DNA of 25,709 nt from CAZIBG01 sp964536985 (GCA_964536985.1 CAZIBG010000014.1:1-25709), one strand, 5' to 3'; positions 7,795-15,703 are shown, numbered from the stretch's first letter. Made by a program: numbers and translations. Notes: generated by a model from the letters alone, not told the origin.

Positions 7795-7895
7795 GTGCAC
7801 CCCTAACATACGCCGTGCGCTTCCCTGTTGTCAACAAGAAATCCTACTTTTACATCGGTGCACCCCTGTTAAATATATGGTGTATTTTCACCCCT
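7795..7895. repeat. Three CACCCCT-centred direct repeats in the 7767-7969 intergenic region
   Basis: GTGCACCCCT occurs exactly twice, at 7795-7804 and 7858-7867 (63 bases apart), and a shorter CACCCCT is at 7889-7895. The same heptamer also forms one arm of the terminator at 7516. The first copy sits at the predicted transcription start of the 65-aa gene and the others lie upstream of its -35, so they could be regulator sites. Apart from these and the two promoters, the 203-base region holds nothing recognised. Confidence 0.4.
7805..7834 (-). promoter_or_regulatory. Strong promoter with overlapping inverted repeat
   Basis: A perfect TTGACA (7829-7834), an 18-base spacer and TATGTT (7805-7810) drive the 65-aa gene. 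The -35 is embedded in a short perfect inverted repeat, TGTTG-A-CAACA, at 7826-7836, a possible operator. Confidence 0.6.
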
Positions 7896-7931
7896 TTAAT
7901 AACCATTTCATCAGAGAGAAAACAGTCAGTA

Positions 7932-7960
7932 TTGTAGTTTTTTGCATACTATGTAATAAT
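7932..7960 (+). promoter_or_regulatory. Candidate promoter of the two-winged-helix gene
   Basis: TTGTAG (7932-7937), a 17-base spacer and AATAAT (7955-7960, 5 of 6), 9 bases before the ATG at 7970. The -35 is weak; no SD is present. Confidence 0.4.
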
Positions 7961-7969
7961 CATTAACTT

Positions 7970-8698
7970 ATGACAACTATCCCCAATATGGTTAACGATC
8001 CTAGTGTCGTCGGTGAGCTACTATATGGCACGGCAAACCGCTATATCATGGCTTCTGCAATTGGTCGAGAACTGGCCTCTACTGGAATTTTCAATCAAAG
8101 TATTGGCGAAGCAACTGAATGGCTCGGAGCTAACCCCGCACTAGTGCGCACGCACCTTAATGCTTTTGCAAAGATCGGATTGCTGGAGAAGGTAGCTGGC
8201 GTGAGGAGTTCAAACAGATCGCCGATGGTTGCTGCACAATATGTAGCTGTAGACAGTCCAACTTGGAATGTAATTGGAGCAACTATGCAGGCAGTTGACC
8301 CTGCAGACACAGCACCGTCATTCGATAATGATGTATTCGGGCGCGTTCAAGCTCGCTCCATACAAAAGACACTCTTTAGCAGAACAAGCAAGCCGCTAAT
8401 TGGCATGTTCGTGGCAGGACGAAAACCAACCGATGGACCATTCTGTGCTGCAGATTTCCAACATAACGACGCAGAGCATTTAGATGGCGGGACTGTTAGT
8501 AAAACGCTAAGCGACTTCCTACGGTTAGGTATGGTGGAGGTAGTGGAGATTGATCCGAAGACTTCAAGAGTAGATTACTTACCTACAGATTCAGCGTTAC
8601 TTGACACATTTAATGCGCTTAGCCAAATTATTCCAGCCGAGATGCAAATATCACGACTTGGTAGATCAAGTGCTAGAGGTCTCGTAGTTCGGCCCTGA
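7970..8698 (+). CDS. Putative DNA-binding protein with two winged-helix-like segments
   Basis: 242 residues, soluble, no signal peptide. Two segments resemble winged-helix folds: residues about 40-75 ('SIGEATEWLGANPALVRTHL' then 'FAKIGLLEKV') and about 160-205 ('GGTVSKTLSDFLRLGMVEVV' followed by a wing ending 'VDYLPT'). Each shows the helix-turn-helix plus 'GL/GM-hydrophobic-E' pattern of MarR/ArsR-like regulators, and the spacing suggests an internal duplication. No named family is recognised, so regulator is inference. The gene stands alone on plus, divergent from the 65-aa gene across the region carrying CACCCCT repeats, and might bind there. It ends in TGA, and its last 26 bases overlap the 3' end of the opposite-strand gene. 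Confidence 0.75.
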   Translation: MTTIPNMVNDPSVVGELLYGTANRYIMASAIGRELASTGIFNQSIGEATEWLGANPALVRTHLNAFAKIGLLEKVAGVRSSNRSPMVAAQYVAVDSPTWNVIGATMQAVDPADTAPSFDNDVFGRVQARSIQKTLFSRTSKPLIGMFVAGRKPTDGPFCAADFQHNDAEHLDGGTVSKTLSDFLRLGMVEVVEIDPKTSRVDYLPTDSALLDTFNALSQIIPAEMQISRLGRSSARGLVVRP

Positions 8699-9284
8699 TC
8701 CAGCGTTCCATTCCAAAGCGGATAACGAATAGTGCAAACGAGATACTGGCTACAACCAGGCTCCAGCCGGCTAGGTCGGGCGACCATACTGGAGATACAA
8801 AATCGAACTTGTACAAACTGGCATCGATGGCGTTCTGTTGGACGCCGCGCGAGGAAATATACTGCGTAATACATGGGATACGGCCACTGCCAGATAGACC
8901 GGTTGGGAACTGCTTTTCGCACTCTGCCTGGGCCGCGGTGTAAATCTGGGCATTCTCGGTACTTATTCGATCCTGCTCAGCCTTAAGTAGCCGCTCGTAG
9001 CGGTACTTAAGCTGGATCGGGGGCTTAATGGCGTTTGCGCCACTGGATAGATTGGTGTTCATGTGGCTGGCCACATAGGTGCGTAATTCACGCAAAGCGG
9101 CCTCTATATCGCCGTTTTCTTTATCTACCATGTTTACGTTATCTCGTAGTTTTAGAGCCTGGACATTGTTATTGCGCAGCGATGTAACGCAAATAACGGT
9201 GCTAATTACCGATACCAGCAGTAGCAGAAATATATTTATATGTTGGATGTTCTTATAGAACTTTTTGAAGAATTTTTTATCCAT
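8673..9284 (-). CDS. Hypothetical two-helix membrane protein (203 aa)
   Basis: No family is recognised. After a basic start ('MDKKFFKKFYKN') comes a membrane helix (about 16-36), an extracytoplasmic region of about 130 residues with a helical coiled-coil-like first half ('NGDIEAALRELRTYVASHM') and two cysteines (about 121 and 139) that could form a disulfide, and a second membrane helix (about 168-190) with a short basic tail. The ATG lies inside the end of the MFS gene (8-base overlap). A TACAAT box lies 7 bases before it, so it may also be transcribed separately. It could be an accessory protein of the transporter, by context only. Confidence 0.8.
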   Translation of the reverse strand: MDKKFFKKFYKNIQHINIFLLLLVSVISTVICVTSLRNNNVQALKLRDNVNMVDKENGDIEAALRELRTYVASHMNTNLSSGANAIKPPIQLKYRYERLLKAEQDRISTENAQIYTAAQAECEKQFPTGLSGSGRIPCITQYISSRGVQQNAIDASLYKFDFVSPVWSPDLAGWSLVVASISFALFVIRFGMERWIRAELRDL

Positions 9285-10500
9285 TAGCTTTATTGTAATC
9301 CAAAGACTTAAACTTTTCAGTCATGATAAATAGCGAGGATATAGCGGCAAAAGCAAATCCGACCGTAATAACCTGCCGAGTGCTGAGTACTAGGCTAAGG
9401 ATGACCAATATCCACCACGCTAGCGCCTTGCCCACGCAGCCTATAACTTCCATGCTGCTGATGTACACGATGCGGTAGCCTGGTAAGTCATCAGCTTGGT
9501 CATATACACCTTTAGTAAATGGCAGACGATACCCCATAGTCACAACTTCGTTTGTTACGTTAGTGATTAAGGCCGTTGGGTAGCTAGTTACAAATAGGCG
9601 AACGACATAAACCAACGTGTTTATTGAGGCACTATAACGGAGTAATGTTCGACCTTTCTTGTTGTCTACCGTCTTGCCGATAGCGTGAGCCGCTAACGCC
9701 GAAGCAATGACCGAGATTGAGGCCAGCAAACCAACCTCAACGAATACGCGAGATCCTGGCAAAACAAATACTGCCAAGAATAACGGCCACAACATCAGGC
9801 AAAGGGTGTTCTCTATGTTAAGACCAATGTAAGCTGGAATATTTTTTGAAACTTTGTGCAAAGGGAACGACTTGTAGTCTAGCTTCTGCCGTATACGCAT
9901 AGGTTCAGCGGTTCTAAATAATGGCCACAGTCCTGCAATAAGCATAAAGATAGACACCAAGAAGATGTATCGTGGGCCAAAAACAGATGCCACGATTCCG
10001 CCAACTACCGGCCCCAGGAACTGACCAATCTTTTCCATCATTTGCTCAAATCCAAGTTCCTTACCTCCGTGCGCTTTGTGCTTGATCTTGGAAAAGTCGA
10101 TGTGGAATGGGATAAAAAAGAAGCTAGCGGCAGCTCCCCATACGGCACCAACCAGCATGATTGGCCAGTGAAAAACTGGAAGTGTCAAAAACAAGGTCGA
10201 GGAACAAATTTGCAACATCTGCCCGATAACCAACGTATGCTTAGGTCCAATTCTTGCCGTGGTAAATGCAGCAGCAAAATCTAGGCCAATCCGCAGCGTA
10301 AAGTAGAACGCAAAGACCATTAAGATGGAGGTTACCGAGTAGCCAAGTTTATACAGGTATACCGGTATAAAGATGCCGACCATACTGATTGCCAAGCTAC
10401 GAACCATCATGGTTACGTAGACCTCACTGAGTTCGTCGAAGTTGAAGTCTCGCCATGGATGCCGAGGGCTAAGGAGTCGTTGAATTATTTTTTGAAGCAT
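9277..10500 (-). CDS. Major facilitator superfamily (MFS) transporter
   Basis: 407 residues made mostly of hydrophobic helices separated by short charged loops, about 11-12 membrane segments. The layout is MFS: a first half with a helix 2-3 loop ('FTTARIGPKHTLVIG', replacing the usual GxLaDRxGrr motif), a longer charged central loop (about 195-215, 'EPMRIRQKLDYKSFPLHK'), and a second half with 'GKTVDNKKGRTLL' at the matching position. The half-to-half symmetry supports the call. Substrate cannot be told. The ATG at 10500 has an AAAGG about 9 bases upstream. It diverges from murC and overlaps the next minus gene by 8 bases. Confidence 0.85.
   Translation of the reverse strand: MLQKIIQRLLSPRHPWRDFNFDELSEVYVTMMVRSLAISMVGIFIPVYLYKLGYSVTSILMVFAFYFTLRIGLDFAAAFTTARIGPKHTLVIGQMLQICSSTLFLTLPVFHWPIMLVGAVWGAAASFFFIPFHIDFSKIKHKAHGGKELGFEQMMEKIGQFLGPVVGGIVASVFGPRYIFLVSIFMLIAGLWPLFRTAEPMRIRQKLDYKSFPLHKVSKNIPAYIGLNIENTLCLMLWPLFLAVFVLPGSRVFVEVGLLASISVIASALAAHAIGKTVDNKKGRTLLRYSASINTLVYVVRLFVTSYPTALITNVTNEVVTMGYRLPFTKGVYDQADDLPGYRIVYISSMEVIGCVGKALAWWILVILSLVLSTRQVITVGFAFAAISSLFIMTEKFKSLDYNKANG
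9292..9297 (-). promoter_or_regulatory. Internal -10 box inside the end of the MFS gene
   Basis: TACAAT (5 of 6) ends 7 bases before the ATG at 9284, within MFS coding sequence. It fits the leaderless spacing but could be chance, as no good -35 is seen. Confidence 0.35.
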
Positions 10501-10566
10501 GTTTGTTATACCTTTGTTATCTACAGTTTAGCATAAGGGGTGAGGCCACATGATAAACTAAAGAAG

Positions 10567-11883
10567 ATGAACGAAAAGCAAAACCAACCTAAACATATTT
10601 TCTTTAGCGGCATAGGTGGCACAGGAATTGGACCAATCGCTATGATCGCCCAGCAGGCCGGCTACACCGTTTCGGGAAGTGACAAGCAAGATTCTCAATA
10701 CATTAGCTACCTCCGTAAACACGGAATAACCAATATCCATATTGGCCAGACTACCGAACTAATAGCAGCCGTAAATGCTACCGAACCAATCGACTGGTTT
10801 GTGTACTCTTCGGCAGTAGTTAAAGAAAACGCCGAAGCACCCGAACTGCAATATGTGAAGGCAAAGAACATCCGTCATAGCAAGCGTGATGAATTCCTGA
10901 ACGCCATTGTCACCGATAAAAAGCTAAAGATGGTTGCTATTGCCGGAACCCACGGCAAAACCACCACCACGGCCATGACCGTCTGGCTGATGAGCCAGCT
11001 CAAGCAACCAATCAGCTACGTATTACCTGCTAAAACCAGCTTTGCCGAAATGGGGCGCTTTGACCCTGCCAGCGAATATTTAATCTATGAATGTGACGAG
11101 TTCGATCGAAATTTCTTGGCCTACGAGCCGCATTTGAGTATGATTACCGGCGTCAGTTGGGATCACCACGAGATCTTCCCTACCAGAGAAGATTATCAGG
11201 AGGCCTTTAAGGATTTCATTGGCCAGAGCAGCCACACACTCCTTTGGAGAGAAGATTACGACTATCTCAGCCTGTCCGGCACATCTCGGATGGAAGTCCT
11301 GGACAGCGATCACCCGCGAATCAAGGACATTGAACTACCTGGCATCTACACACGACTGGACGCTTGGTTGGTTATTCAGGCGGTTCACGACATTACAAAG
11401 AAACCCGTCAAAGAACTACTCGCCATTATGAATAAGTTCCCAGGATTACAACGCCGGATGGAGCAAATTGTGCCAGGACTCTACAGTGATTATGCCCATA
11501 CCCCCGAGAAGATCCGTGGTGGCTTGAGTATGGCGCTAGAAATTGCATCCCGAAAAGATCAGAACGTAATTGTGGTTTACGAACCTTTAACCAACCGTCG
11601 TCAGCACTTTATGAAAGACGATTACCAAGATTGCTTTAATGGTGCTGCGAAAGTATATTGGATCCCTAGCTATCTTGCCCGCGAAGATCCCGACCAACCG
11701 ATTCTTTCCCCAGCAGAACTCATTCCTCACCTTGCCGATCCGTCTATTGCCTCCTCCATGGAGCGTGACGACGAGCTAAAAAAAGTCATTCAGAAGCATC
11801 TAAAAGCAGGGGACATGGTAGTTGGGATGGTCGGCGGTGGCGGCAACAGCCTTGACGAGTGGCTCCGCAAGGAATTTAAGTAA
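10567..11883 (+). CDS. murC: UDP-N-acetylmuramate--L-alanine ligase
   Basis: Adds L-alanine to UDP-MurNAc, the first peptide step of peptidoglycan synthesis, using ATP in the cytoplasm. Visible motifs: N-terminal Rossmann 'FFSGIGGTGIGP'; Mur-ligase P loop 'AGTHGKTTTTAM'; 'ECDEFDRNFL'; 'VSWDHHEIFP'; 'FPGLQRRME'; 'DYAHTPEKI'; and a C-terminal 'VVGMVGGGGNSL'. The EcDEfDrnFL form fits MurC better than Mpl. About 439 residues, slightly short for MurC. The frame also has a GTG at 10540, nine codons earlier; I prefer the ATG, which has a TAAACT-like box 7 bases upstream (10554-10559), though neither start has a good SD. It is the only cell-wall gene here and diverges from the MFS gene. Confidence 0.93.
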   Translation: MNEKQNQPKHIFFSGIGGTGIGPIAMIAQQAGYTVSGSDKQDSQYISYLRKHGITNIHIGQTTELIAAVNATEPIDWFVYSSAVVKENAEAPELQYVKAKNIRHSKRDEFLNAIVTDKKLKMVAIAGTHGKTTTTAMTVWLMSQLKQPISYVLPAKTSFAEMGRFDPASEYLIYECDEFDRNFLAYEPHLSMITGVSWDHHEIFPTREDYQEAFKDFIGQSSHTLLWREDYDYLSLSGTSRMEVLDSDHPRIKDIELPGIYTRLDAWLVIQAVHDITKKPVKELLAIMNKFPGLQRRMEQIVPGLYSDYAHTPEKIRGGLSMALEIASRKDQNVIVVYEPLTNRRQHFMKDDYQDCFNGAAKVYWIPSYLAREDPDQPILSPAELIPHLADPSIASSMERDDELKKVIQKHLKAGDMVVGMVGGGGNSLDEWLRKEFK

Positions 11884-11921
11884 GAACACTACAAAAACTT
11901 CTTAGCTAAGCCTTAGTGCAG

Positions 11922-11927
11922 TACTAT
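11922..11927 (+). promoter_or_regulatory. -10 box of the MscS-type gene (leaderless type)
   Basis: TACTAT (4 of 6) ends 8 bases before the ATG at 11936 and 2 bases before the one at 11930. The -35 is weak. Confidence 0.35.
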
Positions 11928-11929
11928 AT

Positions 11930-12826
11930 ATGCATATGCTTTTATTTGCTGCACTGCTCGATACAACCGCCAAAGACGTCACACTTTTTGATCAGCCCAA
12001 GGCTTGGGCCGAAACTCATGGACTTAATATTCTCATTATCGTTATTGGTGCCTGGATCTTACGCCGACTTGGTGCAGCACTGTTTACGGGCGTACTCAAT
12101 CGAGCCGTCCGAAGCCACCCGTTTGCCACCGAAACGGACCGTAAAAAACGTGTTGATACTTTAGCTGGCCTTATTAGTGCAGTTAGCAAGGTAGTCTTCT
12201 GGGTAGTTGCGGTTATCATGATCGTTGATGAGCTGGGAATCAACACCGCTCCCCTTTTAGCGAGCGCTGGAGTTGTTGGTATAGCGCTGGGAGTTGGGGC
12301 GCAATCTCTAATTAAAGACTTCACTAATGGGCTATTTATAATAGTCGAAAACCAATATAGAGTTGGCGATTTTGTGCAATTCGACACTGTCTCGGGAATC
12401 GTTCAGGCTATCACCATCCGAACCACCATTCTTCGTGATTTTGACGGCAACATTCATCACGTACCAAACAGCAGTATTGTGGTGGCCACCAATATGACCT
12501 TTGGAGTCAGTGGCATTAACCAGGATATTACGGTGAGCATCGACACAGATCTAGAAAAGCTGGAAAAGGTTATCAACGATGTTGGCACCGAAATAACCGC
12601 CGACGATGTATGGGGTAAGAAGATCAAGAAGACACCATACTTTGCGCAGGTAGTTCAATTTGCTGAACGCGGAATCGTGATCAAGATACTTGGAGAAACC
12701 ACTCCTGGATCTCAATGGAAAGTTAAAACGGAGTTACTTAAACGACTTCGGGCAGCTTTTATCGAGAACGGCATCGACCTGCCAATGGCCCCACGATCCA
12801 ATAAGCTCACAAGATCAAAAAAGTAA
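11930..12826 (+). CDS. mscS: MscS-family small-conductance mechanosensitive channel
   Basis: About 297 residues, close to the 286 of E. coli MscS, with the same plan: three membrane helices (about 33-50, 75-97, 105-135) and a cytoplasmic beta/alpha vestibule. The pore helix and following beta domain are clear: 'LLASAGVVGIALGVGAQSL', then 'IKDFTNGLFIIVENQYRVGDF', then 'DFDGNIHHVPNSSI'. The Gly/Ala packing of helix 3 is kept. The channel opens under membrane tension to release solutes on osmotic downshock. A second ATG at 11936 is the better start if the transcript is leaderless. It follows murC by 46 bases and converges on the proline-rich gene. Confidence 0.92.
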   Translation: MHMLLFAALLDTTAKDVTLFDQPKAWAETHGLNILIIVIGAWILRRLGAALFTGVLNRAVRSHPFATETDRKKRVDTLAGLISAVSKVVFWVVAVIMIVDELGINTAPLLASAGVVGIALGVGAQSLIKDFTNGLFIIVENQYRVGDFVQFDTVSGIVQAITIRTTILRDFDGNIHHVPNSSIVVATNMTFGVSGINQDITVSIDTDLEKLEKVINDVGTEITADDVWGKKIKKTPYFAQVVQFAERGIVIKILGETTPGSQWKVKTELLKRLRAAFIENGIDLPMAPRSNKLTRSKK

Positions 12827-12873
12827 TACTTACGAAAAGTTAAAAAGTTTCAGTGCTAGTAAGAACGTGGTAT

Positions 12874-13650
12874 CTATAGCCCTAGGGTGGTGTCGGATAG
12901 ATCCGCTTCGGCTGCGCCAGCATTGTCGTCGCTGCCGGTAATGGCTTTGTCGATGGCGTCAGAAGACTTAGTGACATCATCTGCGGTGGCAGGTTCTACT
13001 TTTTTAGTTTCAGTCTTGGCTGGAGTTGCCTTTGCGGCAGGAGCAGTTTTATTATTCTGTAGATATGCGTAGCCAGCACCGGCGACCAAAGCTAGTGCAA
13101 TAATTATTGCTACCAAGATTGAACCCATGTGACTCTTTCGCTGTGGCTGAGTGGTTGGAGCCTGACTTACCTGTCCAACGGGTGAATCATCAGTTGGCTC
13201 TGGAGTTTCTGGCTCTGAAGTAGGAATTGATTCTGGTACTTCTGGGATTGGTCCATCTCCAAGTTCTAGTTGTTCTACTGGTTGCTCCGGCGCAGAAGGA
13301 TTATCGGCAGGAGCTGGCGCTGGAGTTAGGTCTGGTTGTTGCTCAAAGGCTGGCGTAGCTGGGGTTTCTGATGCGACAGGAGGTTGTGGTGCGCCTGGCT
13401 GTGGTGCCGCAGGATGAGGCACGAACGGTTCTGGCCGCAGTGGTCGACTAGCCTCGGCTGCAACAGAACCCGATGGGGCTGGTGCTACGGGACTAGGAGC
13501 GGGCGAACTAAAGGATGCCGGTGCACGGCGAACTGGCTCGCTAGAGGCTACTGTTGGGCCATGACTAACCGGAATGGCTATGCGAGGGCGCGGAGTTATA
13601 CCTGTTGTTGGTCGTGGCCGTGATCCGCCTGGACGTACGATATCATCCAT
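12874..13650 (-). CDS. Proline-rich single-pass membrane protein (258 aa)
   Basis: Residues 1-170 are low-complexity Pro/Ala/Glu/Thr sequence, basic at the start ('RPGGSRPRPTTGITPRPR') and acidic later ('PEVPESIPTSEPETPEP'). A membrane helix (about 176-197) follows, then a polar Ala/Lys/Thr tail of about 60 residues that turns acidic. With no signal peptide, the proline-rich part is probably cytoplasmic and the tail outside. No family is recognised; such proteins can be scaffolds or envelope spacers. Its ATG overlaps the stop of the gene upstream (TAATG), with SD AAGGAG 8 bases before it, so the two are coupled. It converges on mscS. Confidence 0.8.
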   Translation of the reverse strand: MDDIVRPGGSRPRPTTGITPRPRIAIPVSHGPTVASSEPVRRAPASFSSPAPSPVAPAPSGSVAAEASRPLRPEPFVPHPAAPQPGAPQPPVASETPATPAFEQQPDLTPAPAPADNPSAPEQPVEQLELGDGPIPEVPESIPTSEPETPEPTDDSPVGQVSQAPTTQPQRKSHMGSILVAIIIALALVAGAGYAYLQNNKTAPAAKATPAKTETKKVEPATADDVTKSSDAIDKAITGSDDNAGAAEADLSDTTLGL

Positions 13651-14348
13651 TACTGGTTCTCCTTAACGGTTGGCGCTGTAGTCTCATTAGAGTTACTAGT
13701 ATCTAGTTGAGCAGCAGCATTTTTTAGTGCAGTCTTCAGGGCACCCGAGACGTAAGCACGAATGGCAGCAGTATCTTTTGCGATAAAAACACGGTCGGCG
13801 CGGGCAGTCTCAAGCGTTGACTTGAAGGCCACAGGGTCAGCAACACAATCGAGTTCACTTAAGTCCTTAAGGCTAACCTTATACATTGCGTAATCGGTAG
13901 TGTAGGTCTTGATAAGTGCTGTTAGCTCGGACTGGCTCTTCTCGACTTCAGTAGTATCTACACTGGCAGCCTTTAGTCGAGGGATCAGATTGGTTAGCTC
14001 ATCCGTGATAGCGGTATACACTTTTGATCGTTCAGTGTCCGACTTTGCAGCACGAGCTTCTAGTGCTACTGTTTTTTCTTGAGCTGCCTTGCAGACGCCT
14101 TTTAGTCTGGTTTCTTCTGAAGCGGCTAACTTAACGGTGAATTTAAGTTTATTTGCCGAAAGTCTAGCATCTCGTTTTTTGATGGCATCAGCCTTATCGG
14201 CATCTGTTGTTTTAGCAGCTGGCTTAATTGGATCAGTAGCAGGAGTAGTTGCTGCAAAAACGCTCGGTGCGGCAACAAAGAATACTGCCATAATGACAAG
14301 CGCCAAACTGCTGTTAATAATTTTCTTCACAATATCTGAAACCCACAT
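13650..14348 (-). CDS. Secreted helical (coiled-coil) protein (232 aa)
   Basis: Residues 1-32 form a signal peptide (basic 'DIVKKI', hydrophobic 'LALVIMAVFFVAA', cut near 'VFA-A'). After a Thr/Pro/Lys linker, the rest (about 55-215) is predicted almost entirely helical, Ala/Lys/Glu/Thr rich, with two conserved-looking cysteines (about 84 and 163) that could pair. The tail is Ser/Thr/Asn rich. No named family is recognised. It is coupled by a 1-base stop/start overlap to the proline-rich membrane protein, which suggests joint work in the envelope. A TAGACC - 18 - TAGAAT promoter upstream would give a leader of about 10-15 bases, but it is weak. Confidence 0.8.
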   Translation of the reverse strand: MWVSDIVKKIINSSLALVIMAVFFVAAPSVFAATTPATDPIKPAAKTTDADKADAIKKRDARLSANKLKFTVKLAASEETRLKGVCKAAQEKTVALEARAAKSDTERSKVYTAITDELTNLIPRLKAASVDTTEVEKSQSELTALIKTYTTDYAMYKVSLKDLSELDCVADPVAFKSTLETARADRVFIAKDTAAIRAYVSGALKTALKNAAAQLDTSNSNETTAPTVKENQ

Positions 14349-14393
14349 TATGTTTATGTTTAATGGTATTCTATCATCTTGCTGTCTAGGGGT

Positions 14394-15206
14394 CTACTGG
14401 GCCAATCTGTAATTATGGTCACTGATCTCGATCATACCCTCGGCCACAAGGTCTTCTAGAACAGATGAGGTTCTAGAATCTGGCAAAGCCTGCATGAGCG
14501 CATCGGTGGACTGTGGGGCTTCGCCGAGAAGACGCAGCACTTGCCCCCTGATCTGCCGACGCGAACCATGGAACGCCGATTGCTTTATATAGTGCTTACT
14601 ACTACGAGAAACGTTTCCAACGGTTGTTTTTAAATGACTACCGTAATCCATCAGAGCCCAATACCACTCACGAGGATGCTGCCGATCAAGAGCCTGCTCA
14701 ATTAATGGTACTAGCTGCACATCGGTAATATTATCTTGACCGTTAAAAAAGTGATGAATAAAGACAGTACGAATGTTTGTCTCGATAAACACCACTGGTT
14801 GATTGTAGGCGTAGGCACAGATTGCTCCAGCCGTGTTGGCGCCTATGCCAGGTAGCTTAGTGAGTTCTTTTTGGTTGTCAGGAAAAATGCCCCCGTAATC
14901 ATCTACGACTTTTCGAGCGGCTTGATGAATAAATTTGGCTCGTCGGTTATATCCCAACCCGGTCCAAATTCGTAGAACATCAGCCAGGGGTGCTTTGGCC
15001 AAATCCTGTACGAGGGGAAAGGCTTTCAGAAATTCCTGGTACTTGACCTTAACCCTACTGACCTGGGTCTGCTGAAGCATGATCTCGCTGACCATAATGC
15101 GATATGGATCAAATGTGCCATCCTCAAGTGGCAAACGCCACAATAGATCTCGACTGTTATGGGCATAATAATCCCAGACAAGTTCTCTGAAATTAGATAT
15201 ATCCAT
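14394..15206 (-). CDS. mutY: MutY-like A/G-specific adenine glycosylase, Fe-S-less short form
   Basis: A helix-hairpin-helix base-excision glycosylase that by family removes adenine opposite 8-oxoguanine. Signs: 'FRELVWDYYAHNSRDLLWR' at the N-terminus, 'SEIMLQQTQVSRV' with catalytic Glu41, and hairpin 'LPGIGANTAGAI' (118-129). The residue matching catalytic Asp138 of E. coli MutY is Glu142 ('FIETNIRTV'). The usual four Fe-S cysteines after 'ALMDYG' are all missing, and the C-terminal NUDIX-like 8-oxoG reader is replaced by a winged-helix-like segment (about 215-270). I start it at 15206, where AAGG lies 8 bases upstream; the frame is open to 15239. It is the last gene of a three-gene minus-strand operon behind two small membrane proteins. 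Confidence 0.85.
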   Translation of the reverse strand: MDISNFRELVWDYYAHNSRDLLWRLPLEDGTFDPYRIMVSEIMLQQTQVSRVKVKYQEFLKAFPLVQDLAKAPLADVLRIWTGLGYNRRAKFIHQAARKVVDDYGGIFPDNQKELTKLPGIGANTAGAICAYAYNQPVVFIETNIRTVFIHHFFNGQDNITDVQLVPLIEQALDRQHPREWYWALMDYGSHLKTTVGNVSRSSKHYIKQSAFHGSRRQIRGQVLRLLGEAPQSTDALMQALPDSRTSSVLEDLVAEGMIEISDHNYRLAQ

Positions 15207-15214
15207 TACAGCCC

Positions 15215-15451
15215 TTAGGAATTGCGGCCAGCAAACCAATGCATGACAACTACAGCACTCACCCAGTAGGGGACGATACTCACTATTACATCTGTTGCTG
15301 AGTTGTAGCGGTTATTTACGGATATAAACGAAATCACCAAAAAGCTCACATATGGAATGTAGCTCAGCCAACCTTGCCAGGCGGACGGCAAGTAACTACC
15401 GCGGATTTTGATAAACCACTTTTTAGGCTTGGATGATGATTTTCGTGACAT
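15215..15451 (-). CDS. Small two-helix membrane protein (78 aa)
   Basis: A basic N-terminus ('MSRKSSSKPKKWFIKIRG') precedes two hydrophobic segments (about 28-45 and 55-72) joined by a short polar turn ('VNNRYNSATD'), giving a hairpin topology. No family is recognised. Its ATG lies inside the end of the upstream gene (29-base overlap) with GAGG about 9 bases before it, and mutY starts 8 bases past its stop, so the three are almost surely co-transcribed. A link to DNA repair is not implied by its sequence. Confidence 0.75.
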   Translation of the reverse strand: MSRKSSSKPKKWFIKIRGSYLPSAWQGWLSYIPYVSFLVISFISVNNRYNSATDVIVSIVPYWVSAVVVMHWFAGRNS

Positions 15452-15689
15452 TTAGTTTTTCCTCGGCTTGCTTGTTCAAATAATAGTTTACAGCAGTGTA
15501 GCCAACCAGCGCTGCAAGTGCAATACTCAGCACCAAAGCAAGTACCCGTGTGATCCTAGAATGGAAAAGCGGACCCATACTAACCCGATTAACCGTCGGT
15601 TTAGGTCGGGGAGCTTCGACTTCTTCCTTGGGCTTTTCTATAGGCTTAGGAGGTGCGCTCAAATCAAAAGGGTTAAAGTCTTCTTTCAT
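15423..15689 (-). CDS. Small single-pass membrane protein with proline-rich front (88 aa)
   Basis: Residues 1-40 are acidic then Pro/Lys/Glu rich ('PPKPIEKPKEEVEAPRPKP'), residues about 48-70 form one membrane helix, and a short tail with charged residues follows. No signal peptide, so the front is probably cytoplasmic. No family is recognised. It is the first gene of the operon with the 78-residue protein and mutY. It has no SD, but a TATACT box 8 bases before the ATG. Confidence 0.75.
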   Translation of the reverse strand: MKEDFNPFDLSAPPKPIEKPKEEVEAPRPKPTVNRVSMGPLFHSRITRVLALVLSIALAALVGYTAVNYYLNKQAEEKLNVTKIIIQA

Positions 15690-15697
15690 ACTTAAGC

Positions 15698-15703
15698 AGT
15701 ATA
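15698..15703 (-). promoter_or_regulatory. -10 box of the small-membrane-protein/mutY operon
   Basis: TATACT (5 of 6) ends 8 bases before the ATG at 15689, just past the 3' end of the propeller gene. No good -35 is seen. Confidence 0.45.

Noticed and set aside
11901..11910. 10-base palindrome CTTAGCTAAG between murC and mscS as a terminator or operator
   Set aside because: No loop and no T run; a single short palindrome is expected by chance.
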